From Bacteroides sp. OF04-15BH (lineage in GTDB: Bacteria; Bacteroidota; Bacteroidia; Bacteroidales; Bacteroidaceae), in NCBI RefSeq assembly GCF_003477995.1, contig NZ_QUEM01000056.1:1-8420 (forward strand): DNA of 8,420 bases, given 5' to 3'. The notes under the pieces were generated by a model that made no database searches, was not told the origin of the DNA, and worked only from the letters and a program-made list of their open reading frames with translations. The position numbers and the translations under genes were made by a program. Positions 1 to 6,360 of this stretch are shown here, in pieces (position 1 is the stretch's first letter; every line of letters starts with the position of its first letter).

Positions 1-58
1 AAGCAATGACGGAGAGGCAAAGCAGGATGGAAAAGAATAGTCGTCGTAAGTGTTTCAT
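1..58 (-). CDS. N-terminus of an exported protein (partial, runs off the left edge)
   Basis: An ATG at 58-56 opens a frame with no stop to the window edge: 19 codons reading MKHLRRLFFSILLCLSVIA. Two Arg after Lys-His, then an uninterrupted hydrophobic stretch, is the n- and h-region of a Sec signal peptide. There is no clear lipobox, although a Cys lies at residue 15. The ATG sits about 40 nt downstream of the start predicted from the sigma-54 promoter at 109-124, which supports this start. The mature protein is not visible, so its function cannot be read. An inference only: in Bacteroidota, sigma-54 activator targets often include export or efflux components, and this could be one. No Shine-Dalgarno site is seen, as is usual in this phylum. 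Confidence 0.6.
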   Translation of the reverse strand, partial: MKHLRRLFFSILLCLSVIA

Positions 59-108
59 ATAGTTCAGTTTTTAAAGTGGTTTCTTATACATTAAACTGTG
101 TATTATGA

Positions 109-124
109 AACAAAAATCGTGCCA
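109..124 (-). promoter_or_regulatory. Sigma-54 (RpoN) -24/-12 promoter
   Basis: On the minus strand the sequence reads TGGCAC-GATTT-TTGT, against the consensus TGGCAC-N5-TTGC. The -24 hexamer is exact, the spacing is exact, and only the last base of the -12 element differs. Transcription should start near position 98, giving a leader of about 40 nt to the ATG at 58. The palindromic activator site at 169-205 lies upstream at the expected distance, which makes a chance match much less likely. Confidence 0.65.
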
Positions 125-168
125 AAAATTTATTTAATTAAATATCAATACGTTAACAAAAAAGCACA

Positions 169-205
169 GTGTCCGAAAATGGACACACTGTCCATTTTCG
201 GACAC
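169..205. promoter_or_regulatory. Twin palindromic operator, probable NtrC-type activator site
   Basis: A 17-bp perfect inverted repeat (169-185 and 189-205, 3-nt centre CAC) can also be read as two tandem copies of TGTCC-N6-GGACA, at 170-185 and 189-204, with centres 19 bp apart. The first copy extends to GTGTCC-N6-GGACAC. A further half-site, CGGACAC, follows at 211-217. The centre is about 65 bp upstream of the -24 element and about 90 bp upstream of the predicted start, the usual place for a bacterial enhancer-binding protein. The repeat lacks a T-tract on either side and lies in promoter DNA, so an operator is more likely than a terminator. The cognate regulator is not in the window. Confidence 0.6.
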
Positions 206-227
206 AAAACCGGACACTTTTCCTGTT

Positions 228-261
228 TTTGAAGGAATTTCAGCTGCTTTTCTTAAGATTG
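228..261 (+). promoter_or_regulatory. Possible Bacteroidota promoter (-33/-7), weak
   Basis: TTTG at 228-231 and TAAGATTG at 254-261 (7 of 8 to TAnnTTTG) are 22 bp apart, slightly longer than the usual 19-21. The predicted start is near 268. It would transcribe the small ORF at 302-418 and end at the hairpin 443-485. In AT-rich intergenic DNA such a match can occur by chance. Confidence 0.25.
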
Positions 262-301
262 TTCGTTTATGATTTCTTTTTCTCCACCTTATTAAATTTC
301 C

Positions 302-418
302 ATGTTAAAGAAAGGAGAACATAACGAGGGAGGACATTGGAAAATTTCTCGATGCGCCCCTGAGAATTTACATTTATATATGTATATCGGTCGCGTCCCA
401 GCAAGTCGTAGCCTTTGA
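302..418 (+). CDS. Possible 38-residue small protein
   Basis: ATG at 302 to TGA at 416-418 gives 38 codons beginning MLKKGEHNEGGHWK and ending VPASRSL. No signal peptide, membrane segment or known motif is visible. The only support is context: a weak promoter-like pair lies upstream and a strong hairpin begins 25 bp after the stop. The opposite strand is also open over the same stretch (43 codons, 423 to 292), so at most one is likely to be real. The segment may instead be non-coding RNA or a dispersed intergenic element. Confidence 0.2.
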   Translation: MLKKGEHNEGGHWKISRCAPENLHLYMYIGRVPASRSL

Positions 419-442
419 GACATTATTTTACCATAGAAATAA

Positions 443-490
443 GAAGCGTGTCCCTATATCCTGAAAAAATATAGGAACACGCTTCGTTTT
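443..490 (+). terminator. Long hairpin terminator, probably bidirectional
   Basis: A 17-bp stem with one mismatch (443-459 with 469-485) encloses a 9-nt A-rich loop. It is followed by GTTTTATT on the plus strand and, read the other way, by TTATTTCT. It can therefore end plus-strand transcripts from the small unit at about 268 and minus-strand readthrough coming from the patatin gene. Confidence 0.6.
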
Positions 491-500
491 ATTGGATGCT

Positions 501-551
501 TCGGTTGCAAAACCGATATTATCGGGAAGGAGTTTTTTGTTCCTGTTTTTT
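501..551 (+). terminator. Small overlapping hairpins ending in a T-tract
   Basis: TCGGTT-GCAA-AACCGA (501-516) forms a 6-bp stem with a GNRA-type tetraloop. CCGAT-ATT-ATCGG (513-525) overlaps it and cannot form at the same time. CGGGAA with TTCCTG (523-528 with 540-545), followed by six T, makes a weak intrinsic terminator that overlaps the second stem. The set could be a backup terminator or an RNA 3' end. No gene follows on this strand, so control of a downstream gene is unlikely. Confidence 0.3.
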
Positions 552-590
552 ACCGGTCTATAGTCGGGTATTAATTTTTTCGGCACGAAC

Positions 591-640
591 TTCTGAAAAC
601 ATCCTGATGATTTTTCCGGAATATCAGGATGTTTTCAGAA
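591..640. repeat. 18-bp perfect inverted repeat (hairpin)
   Basis: Arms 591-608 and 623-640 are perfectly complementary (TTCTGAAAACATCCTGAT and its complement) around a 14-nt loop. Neither side carries a good T-tract: the plus side continues CTTTATCG and the minus side has GTTCGTGCCG before an A-rich run. It is probably a terminator or transcript-end stabiliser behind the patatin gene, between two hairpins that look more like true terminators. Confidence 0.5.
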
Positions 641-727
641 CTTTATCGTGATGATTTGAATTCCGGTATTCTTTGAAAGAAATTAATTTTATAATTCTTT
701 GTAAATCAGTGTATTGCATAAATAAAT

Positions 728-776
728 GAAGCGAAAGGAAAATACGGGTGCTTTGTCCGTATTTTTCTTTCGCTTC
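728..776 (-). terminator. Terminator of the patatin-barrel gene
   Basis: A 20-bp stem (728-747 with 757-776, one imperfect pair) and 9-nt loop lie about 50 bp beyond the stop codon of the minus-strand patatin gene. Read in that direction the stem is followed by CATTTATTTATG, a moderately T-rich tail. The plus direction has no T-tract after the stem, so the hairpin serves the patatin gene. Confidence 0.7.
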
Positions 777-826
777 GAAAACCAGATTTTGGGTTTTTGT
801 ATGTTCTGTTCCGTCCGGCTATAAGG

Positions 827-2866
827 TTAGAAGTTAAATCCGGCCCGCACATAGGCACCGAAGGCTTTGCTTCGGCTGCAATAGTGCAGCGTGGCACCGA
901 TGGGACCGATGATGGTCTTCCAGTCATACTTTATGGCTCCTCCGATGATGTGGTATCCCTTTTCCTCATCGGCTCCGAAACCGTCCTGAAAGAATTTCAG
1001 CCATTTGTCGGATGTGATGGCCAGATTGCCTACCACACTGACATAGTGCACCTTACCAATCCGCTGGCGTAATTCCAGTCCGCCGAGAGCCAAGGCGCGG
1101 TGGGCGATTTCAAACCGGTTGATGCCGTAGAACGGAATCTGCTGCTCGAAATACTTTCCGGCTTCCTGTCCGCCCATAGTATTCGATTCGGAAACCGTGT
1201 TGCTGGCGGTGACATAGCGTCCGGCTGCCCAGGAGTGGATGGTGAAGCGGGTGTTCAGCGAAGCGGCACTTTCCCAGTAGATGCTGGTTACGTGGAACGG
1301 TTTCTGATGATTGAGCGATACTACATATTTATATAAGGCGGAGAATTTCTGTCCGGTAGTGGCAAAATACGGGTGGTCCATGCTGTTGAACGAACATTCT
1401 GCTCCCATCTTGAAATAACTCTCCTTGTCGATGTTTTCTTCAAAGCGGTGGTTCTCCGACTTGAAAAGAAAATCACCGTAATTGTAGTTGATGATCTCAC
1501 TGCCGAAGTTTATCAGCATCTTTTTCCAGCTGCGGCCGAAGTGCAGAATCAGACGGTTTTTGTTGAAGTTGACTTCACAGACGCGTTCGCCCTTATTGTA
1601 GATGTTGAAATCGTTGAATTCTATCTTATAGGCCGCTGCCAGATTCCATTCCTTTCCGAGGTGGAAGGCATAGTCTAGCCGTCCCGTCATCTTGTTACCC
1701 AGGCGGGCGGTCAAGGCAAAGGAGTGGCGGGGCAGCTGCTTGAACTGAAACTGGGTGTTGAAAATCAGGGCCGCCATTTCCTCGTTGTCATATCTGGCGC
1801 CCAGGTTGAGGGTGTTTTTGGGCGCGTCGCCGATGAGCAGATGCTTGTACTGCTCATGCTTGTGCTCAGCCTCGGGCGAGAAGCGTACCGGACGGCTGTT
1901 GCGGGCCGGATTTTCGTTGCTCACATCGCCCAACTGCTTTTTTATGGCATAAATCTGGTCGATTTTTTCCATGGCGGCCAGTTCGCCCCGGTTGATCAGC
2001 GTGTCGATGGCTTCGGTCTTGAAGCTGGCGGTGCTGTATCCTTTGATGTTGATCTTGATATACACATCCGAGTTGCGGATGTTGTCTTTCCAGCGTGCCT
2101 GTCCCTGCAGGTCGATGAGCTGCATGAACTGGGCAAAAATATCGTTTTCCAGTTCTTCGGCCGTTTTCAGTTCCTCCTGCACATCGGCACCGATAATGAT
2201 GTCGGCTCCCAGTTTGCGGGCCACATCCACCGGATAGTTGTTCACCATGCCGCCGTCAATCAGGATATGGTCGCCCAGAACCACCGGCGCGAAGATGCCC
2301 GGCAGCGACATGCTGGCCCGCACGGCAATGGGAAGCACGCCCGAGGTGTGTACGATTTCCTTTCCCGTCACCACATCCTGTGAAACACAGGCAAAGGGTA
2401 TCGGCATTTTCTGGAAGTCGATCGAGTCGTGATAGCCCTCGGTCAGTTCCCAAAGCATGTTGCCGATGTTCCGTCCGCGGAGCACACCGCCGCTGATGGC
2501 ATCCTGCGGCTTTTCGTGGAAGGGGAGCGAAAGGATATAGCGGTCGCTTTCCTCCTTGCTTTCCAGACTCATGTTCTCTCTCTTCTGCTGGTCGCTGAGC
2601 AGCTGTTTCCAGTCTTGTTTCATCATGATGCTGTCCAGCTCCTCGGGAGAGTAGCCGATGGAGTAGAGGCTGCCCACGATGGCTCCCATGCTGGTGCCCA
2701 CAATATAGTCAATAGGAATGCCGGCTTTTTCGAGCACTTTGAGTACACCCACGTGTGCCGTACCCTTGGCACCGCCTCCGCTCAGTACCACCCCCACTTT
2801 GGGGCGCGCTGCAGCTTCGGAGAGCACCTGCAACAGAATCATCAGGATAAGGAATAGTTTCTTCAT
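827..2866 (-). CDS. Patatin-like phospholipase fused to an outer-membrane beta-barrel
   Basis: The product has 679 residues. Residues 1-20 are a signal peptide (MKKLFLILMI, cleavage after the Ala run near 19-20). Residues about 22-310 form a patatin domain of the RssA/PlpD type: oxyanion loop SGGGAKG (29-35), nucleophile Ser59 in GTSMG (57-61) and Asp204 in DGG (204-206), so the Ser-Asp dyad is intact. From about 350 to 679 alternating short strands rich in aromatic residues, ending RAGFNF with a terminal Phe, fit a BamA/Omp85-like barrel. Family members act as lipid acyl hydrolases at the cell surface or periplasm, anchored by the barrel. The usual POTRA domain between the two parts appears absent: only about 40 polar residues (311-350) join them. 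An in-frame ATG at 2962 was rejected because it lies upstream of the start predicted from the -7 element at 2952-2959 and would hide the signal peptide. The gene is divergent from dnaK and followed by its own terminator. Substrate unknown. Confidence 0.92.
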   Translation of the reverse strand: MKKLFLILMILLQVLSEAAARPKVGVVLSGGGAKGTAHVGVLKVLEKAGIPIDYIVGTSMGAIVGSLYSIGYSPEELDSIMMKQDWKQLLSDQQKRENMSLESKEESDRYILSLPFHEKPQDAISGGVLRGRNIGNMLWELTEGYHDSIDFQKMPIPFACVSQDVVTGKEIVHTSGVLPIAVRASMSLPGIFAPVVLGDHILIDGGMVNNYPVDVARKLGADIIIGADVQEELKTAEELENDIFAQFMQLIDLQGQARWKDNIRNSDVYIKINIKGYSTASFKTEAIDTLINRGELAAMEKIDQIYAIKKQLGDVSNENPARNSRPVRFSPEAEHKHEQYKHLLIGDAPKNTLNLGARYDNEEMAALIFNTQFQFKQLPRHSFALTARLGNKMTGRLDYAFHLGKEWNLAAAYKIEFNDFNIYNKGERVCEVNFNKNRLILHFGRSWKKMLINFGSEIINYNYGDFLFKSENHRFEENIDKESYFKMGAECSFNSMDHPYFATTGQKFSALYKYVVSLNHQKPFHVTSIYWESAASLNTRFTIHSWAAGRYVTASNTVSESNTMGGQEAGKYFEQQIPFYGINRFEIAHRALALGGLELRQRIGKVHYVSVVGNLAITSDKWLKFFQDGFGADEEKGYHIIGGAIKYDWKTIIGPIGATLHYCSRSKAFGAYVRAGFNF

Positions 2867-2951
2867 TGGTAAATCGTCATGAAAATATGCCAACTTGTCA
2901 GTCAAAAAGGACTTTTTTGCTGTGAATATGTCATATTTATGGGTTTGCAGA

Positions 2952-2959
2952 CAAAGATA
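2952..2959 (-). promoter_or_regulatory. -7 element of the patatin gene promoter
   Basis: The minus strand reads TATCTTTG, an exact match to the Bacteroidota -7 consensus TAnnTTTG. No good TTTG is seen about 20 bp further upstream, so the -33 half is weak. Transcription would start near 2945, leaving a leader of about 80 nt to the ATG at 2866. This start excludes the longer reading frame beginning at 2962. Confidence 0.5.
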
Positions 2960-3037
2960 CATTATTATATATTAATAACTCCCTACATCCGCTTTATAAT
3001 TGCATGACAACAATTTTTTTTCGCCATTTCTCGGTTT

Positions 3038-3052
3038 TGGCACGGGGTTTGT
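3038..3052 (+). promoter_or_regulatory. Sigma-54-like -24/-12 element before dnaK
   Basis: The sequence TGGCAC-GGGGT-TTGT matches the sigma-54 consensus with exact spacing and one deviation at the last base, the same deviation as in the promoter at 109-124. It would start transcription near 3063, giving a leader of about 80 nt to dnaK. No copy of the TGTCC-N6-GGACA operator was found upstream, so an activator site is not evident. The best alternative seen for the vegetative sigma factor is TATAATTG at 2995-3002 (7 of 8), which has no good -33 partner. Confidence 0.35.
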
Positions 3053-3143
3053 TTTTAATTATGCGGATGGCGCTCTGAAAAGACGGGCATCCGGAGAGAA
3101 TTTAAAATCATTTATTCAGATAATAATAAAAACAAATATAATT

Positions 3144-5051
3144 ATGGGAAAGATTATTGGTATTGACTTAGGAACAACAAACTCATGTGTTTCTGTATTC
3201 GAAGGTAACGAACCGGTAGTAATCGCTAACAGCGAAGGTAAGCGTACTACTCCTTCAATCGTAGCTTTTGTAGATGGCGGCGAGCGTAAGGTGGGAGATC
3301 CTGCCAAGCGTCAGGCTATCACCAACCCAAAGAAGACTATCTTCTCTATCAAGCGTTTCATGGGTGAGACTTACGATCAGGTTCAGAAAGAGATCGCACG
3401 TGTGCCTTACACTGTAGTAAAGGGTGACAACAACACTCCGCGTGTAGACATCGACGGTCGTCTGTACACTCCGCAGGAAATCTCTGCCATGATTCTGCAG
3501 AAGATGAAGAAAACTGCCGAGGACTATCTGGGACAGGAAGTTACCGAGGCTGTAATCACAGTGCCTGCATACTTCTCTGACTCACAGCGTCAGGCTACCA
3601 AAGAGGCCGGACAGATTGCCGGACTGGAAGTGAAGCGTATCGTGAACGAGCCTACTGCCGCTGCTTTGGCTTACGGTGTGGACAAGGCTAACAAGGATAT
3701 GAAGATCGCCGTATTCGACTTGGGTGGTGGTACATTCGATATCTCAATCCTGGAGTTCGGTGGCGGTGTATTCGAAGTACTGTCAACAAACGGTGATACT
3801 CACCTGGGTGGTGATGACTTCGACCAGGTAATCATCGACTGGTTGGCTTCAGAGTTCAAGAACGAGGAAGGTGTTGATCTGACTCAGGATCCTATGGCTT
3901 TGCAGCGTTTGAAAGAGGCTGCCGAGAAGGCAAAGATCGAGTTGTCATCTTCAACAACTACCGAAATCAACTTGCCATACATCACAGCTGTAGGCGGTGT
4001 GCCTAAGCACTTGGTTAAGAATCTGACTCGTGCTAAGTTCGAGCAGTTGGCCGACCGTCTGATCCAGGCTTGTAAGATTCCTTGCGAGAACGCAATGCGC
4101 GACGCTGGTTTGAGCAACGCTGATATCGACGAAGTAATCCTGGTAGGTGGTTCAAGCCGTATCCCGGCTATCCAGAAGCTGGTTGAGGACTTCTTCGGAA
4201 AGGCTCCTTCAAAGGGCGTAAACCCAGACGAGGTAGTAGCCGTAGGTGCTTCTATCCAGGGTGCTATCCTGAACAAGGAGGCTGGTGTGGGCGACATCGT
4301 ATTGCTCGACGTTACTCCGCTGTCAATGGGTATCGAGACTATGGGTGGTGTCATGACCAAGTTGATCGACGCCAACACAACCATCCCTTGCAACAAGAGC
4401 GAGGTGTTCTCTACTGCTGTGGACAACCAGACTGAGGTAACCATCCACGTTCTTCAGGGTGAGCGTCCAATGGCTTCACAGAACAAGTCAATCGGTCAGT
4501 TCAACCTGACAGGTATCGCTCCGGCTCGTCGTGGTGTTCCTCAGATCGAGGTAACATTCGATATCGACGCCAACGGTATCTTGAAGGTATCTGCCAAGGA
4601 TAAGGCTACCGGTAAGGAGCAGGCTATCCGTATCGAGGCTTCTTCTGGCTTGAGCAAGGAAGAGATCGAGAAGATGAAGGCTGAGGCTGAGGCTAACGCT
4701 GATGCTGATAAGAAAGAGCGCGAGCGTGTAGACAAGATGAACCACGCTGACTCAATGATTTTCCAGACTGAGAACCAGTTGAAGGAGTTGGGTGACAAGA
4801 TTCCGGCTGACAAGAAGCCTGCAATCGAGGGTGCTCTCCAGAAGTTGAAGGATGCTCACAAGGCTGGTGACATCGCCGCTATCGACGCTGCTACCGCTGA
4901 GCTGAACAACGCATGGCAGGCTGCCAGCGCTCAGATGTACCAGGGTGGTGCACAGGCTGGTCCGGGTGCAGGTGCTCAGGGTTCTGCTAACGCAGGTTCT
5001 TCTTCTTCAAATGAGACTATTCAGGATGCTGATTTTGAGGAAGTTAAGTAA
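3144..5051 (+). CDS. dnaK: Molecular chaperone DnaK (Hsp70)
   Basis: The 635-residue product is a complete cytoplasmic Hsp70, an ATP-driven chaperone that binds exposed hydrophobic segments and works with DnaJ and GrpE. The nucleotide-binding domain spans about 1-383, with phosphate loop 1 IDLGTTNSC (6-14), TVPAYF (139-144), phosphate loop 2 DLGGGTFD (192-199) and adenosine motif GGSSRIP (335-341). The interdomain linker around VLLDVTPLS (386-394) leads to the beta-sandwich substrate domain (to about 500), the helical lid (about 501-600), a Gly/Ala/Gln/Ser-rich tail and the terminal EEVK typical of bacterial Dna[11 protein letters not shown] is the standard start. The frame stays open back to a TTG at 3000, but those 48 residues have no Hsp70 counterpart. 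No dnaJ, grpE or hrcA is adjacent, so the gene is monocistronic apart from possible readthrough into the next gene. No CIRCE element was seen. The sampled coding DNA is more GC-rich than the following gene. Confidence 0.98.
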   Translation: MGKIIGIDLGTTNSCVSVFEGNEPVVIANSEGKRTTPSIVAFVDGGERKVGDPAKRQAITNPKKTIFSIKRFMGETYDQVQKEIARVPYTVVKGDNNTPRVDIDGRLYTPQEISAMILQKMKKTAEDYLGQEVTEAVITVPAYFSDSQRQATKEAGQIAGLEVKRIVNEPTAAALAYGVDKANKDMKIAVFDLGGGTFDISILEFGGGVFEVLSTNGDTHLGGDDFDQVIIDWLASEFKNEEGVDLTQDPMALQRLKEAAEKAKIELSSSTTTEINLPYITAVGGVPKHLVKNLTRAKFEQLADRLIQACKIPCENAMRDAGLSNADIDEVILVGGSSRIPAIQKLVEDFFGKAPSKGVNPDEVVAVGASIQGAILNKEAGVGDIVLLDVTPLSMGIETMGGVMTKLIDANTTIPCNKSEVFSTAVDNQTEVTIHVLQGERPMASQNKSIGQFNLTGIAPARRGVPQIEVTFDIDANGILKVSAKDKATGKEQAIRIEASSGLSKEEIEKMKAEAEANADADKKERERVDKMNHADSMIFQTENQLKELGDKIPADKKPAIEGALQKLKDAHKAGDIAAIDAATAELNNAWQAASAQMYQGGAQAGPGAGAQGSANAGSSSSNETIQDADFEEVK

Positions 5052-5071
5052 TTAATCGGCAATATAGTTTT

Positions 5072-5109
5072 AATGAGGCATAATTTTCATGGTTATGCCT
5101 CATTTTTTT
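5072..5109 (+). terminator. Intrinsic terminator of dnaK
   Basis: A perfect 12-bp stem (AATGAGGCATAA at 5072-5083 with 5093-5104) and 9-nt loop run into seven T (5103-5109). It begins 20 bp after the dnaK stop and ends only 12 bp before the ATG of the next gene. Confidence 0.9.
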
Positions 5110-5121
5110 ATTTATAAAATT

Positions 5122-6228
5122 ATGAGCAAGGAATTTCAAAGAAAATCAAAAGAGGATAGACCAGTCATTGCAATATGTTATGACTTTGATAAAACTTTAT
5201 CTCCCGATGATATGCAGGCTCAAGGATATATTCAATCGGTAGGGTATGAAGTAGAGTCTTTTTGGAAGGAGTCGAATGGACTGGCCGAAGACAATGACAT
5301 GGACCAAAATTTGGCTTATATGTTTACAATGCTTCGGAAAGCACATGGAAGATTTGTATTTAATAGAGAGGCTCTAAGGGATTATGGAGCTAAGGTGCAG
5401 TTGTTCCCCGGTGTTGAAACATGGTTTAAGCGTATAAAAGAGTATGGAAAAGAAAAAGGAGTAATCGTGGAGCATTATATCATTTCATCAGGACTGAAAG
5501 AAATGATAGAAGGAACAAAAGTGGCAAAGGAATTTGAGAAAATTTATGCCAGTTCATTTTATTATGATGAGCAAGGAGTTGCTCAATGGCCGGCGCAGGC
5601 GATCAATTATACCAGCAAGACACAATTTCTTTTTAGAATAGAGAAAGGTACATTGGATGTAAATGATTCTGCTGTTAACGATTATTTTGCGCCGGAGGAT
5701 ATTCGTATTCCTTTTAGAAACATGATTTATATTGGTGACAGCGACACGGATATACCATGTATGAAACTTATCAATACTAATTCAGGTCATTCAATAGGAG
5801 TTTTTAATCCGGAAACTCAGGATAAGAGAAAAGTCTATAGAATGATGGAAGATAAACGAATAAAATATTATGCTCCTGCCGACTATACAGAAGGATCAGA
5901 ATTGGACATGCTGGTGAAAAACATCATCGACACGACTGCTTCGAATGAAAAACTGATGTCTATCCATTACAGAAACAAACAAGAACAGGTTCGTCATAAT
6001 GGAAAGGCTGACTATAAGGAAGATAAGGAAAAAGAAAAACTTATCATGGATTTGGAGAATAGCAATAGCTTTAAACAAACCCATTCTATCATTTCAAAAC
6101 TTAAGAAAATCAAGAACTGGACTCCGGAAGAAAAGAAGCAATTACAGCTAATTGCAGAAAAGAATAAACAGGTTTCATCTATAAAAAAGGATGAAGATGT
6201 TGCTTCTTTCTATTCATCTCTTGAATAG
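5122..6228 (+). CDS. HAD-superfamily hydrolase (probable phosphatase) with C-terminal extension
   Basis: The product has 368 residues and no signal peptide or membrane segment, so it is cytoplasmic. All four haloacid dehalogenase motifs are present: motif I DFDKT (21-25; Asp21 nucleophile, Asp23 acid/base), motif II in ISSG (121-124), motif III Lys166 in TSKTQ, and motif IV GDSDTD (205-210) for magnesium. Residues about 28-100 supply the cap region. This pattern resembles phosphoserine-phosphatase-like HAD enzymes; the substrate cannot be deduced. After about residue 275 comes a highly charged, Lys/Glu-rich helical tail to 368, outside the catalytic fold. MSKEF at 5122 is chosen because the earlier in-frame ATG at 5089 lies inside the dnaK terminator hairpin. 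No promoter is obvious in the 70 bp upstream, so expression may come from dnaK readthrough, a start within the hairpin region, or a leaderless message. The DNA is clearly more AT-rich than dnaK (about 37% GC in a sampled line). Confidence 0.88.
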   Translation: MSKEFQRKSKEDRPVIAICYDFDKTLSPDDMQAQGYIQSVGYEVESFWKESNGLAEDNDMDQNLAYMFTMLRKAHGRFVFNREALRDYGAKVQLFPGVETWFKRIKEYGKEKGVIVEHYIISSGLKEMIEGTKVAKEFEKIYASSFYYDEQGVAQWPAQAINYTSKTQFLFRIEKGTLDVNDSAVNDYFAPEDIRIPFRNMIYIGDSDTDIPCMKLINTNSGHSIGVFNPETQDKRKVYRMMEDKRIKYYAPADYTEGSELDMLVKNIIDTTASNEKLMSIHYRNKQEQVRHNGKADYKEDKEKEKLIMDLENSNSFKQTHSIISKLKKIKNWTPEEKKQLQLIAEKNKQVSSIKKDEDVASFYSSLE

Positions 6229-6295
6229 TTTTTATTGGCAGGCTGTAAAGTATTTTTTTTGTGTAAATGGAAACCGACAAATAGGGAGATAACAA

Positions 6296-6333
6296 TCAAG
6301 CCGTTCACTCATTGTGATGAGAGAACGGCTTGA
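6296..6333 (-). terminator. Hairpin terminator between convergent genes
   Basis: A 17-bp stem with one mismatch (6296-6312 with 6317-6333, starting TCAAGCCGTTC) closes a TGTG tetraloop. It lies 28 bp beyond the stop of the minus-strand surface-protein gene and about 70 bp beyond the HAD gene. The T-tail is modest in both directions (TTGTTATC on the minus side). A T8 run at 6253-6260, without a strong stem, may help end the HAD transcript. Confidence 0.7.
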
Positions 6334-6360
6334 AGTGATTAATAGACTGGTCAGGAAGTT

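Noticed and set aside
169..205. The 17-bp inverted repeat read as a transcription terminator
   Set aside because: No T-tract flanks it, its loop is only 3 nt, and its repeated half-sites and distance from the -24/-12 element fit an operator better.
292..423. 43-codon minus-strand ORF antisense to the small plus-strand ORF
   Set aside because: No promoter, signal or motif supports it, and it lies in a short AT-rich intergenic stretch open by chance on both strands.
1724..2383. 219-codon plus-strand ORF opposite the patatin gene
   Set aside because: It is fully antisense to a clearly coding domain, and GC-rich antisense frames often stay open; the translation shows no recognisable domain.
2896..2914. 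AGTC-N6-GACT partial palindrome upstream of the dnaK sigma-54-like site
   Set aside because: Its half-sites do not match TGTCC/GGACA and only four base pairs are symmetric, so it is not counted as an activator site.
2867..2962. 32-residue N-terminal extension of the patatin protein (ATG at 2962)
   Set aside because: It would place the signal peptide internally, and its start codon lies upstream of the transcript start predicted from the -7 element at 2952-2959.
3000..3143. 48-residue N-terminal extension of DnaK from a TTG
   Set aside because: It has no Hsp70 counterpart; [13 protein letters not shown] is the standard DnaK start and the stretch contains the likely promoter.
3884..4444. 186-codon minus-strand ORF opposite dnaK
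   Set aside because: It is a shadow of the strongly biased dnaK codons, with no independent start signals or motifs.
5089..5121. 11-residue upstream start of the HAD protein
   Set aside because: The ATG lies in the loop of the dnaK terminator hairpin; the start at 5122 is more plausible.
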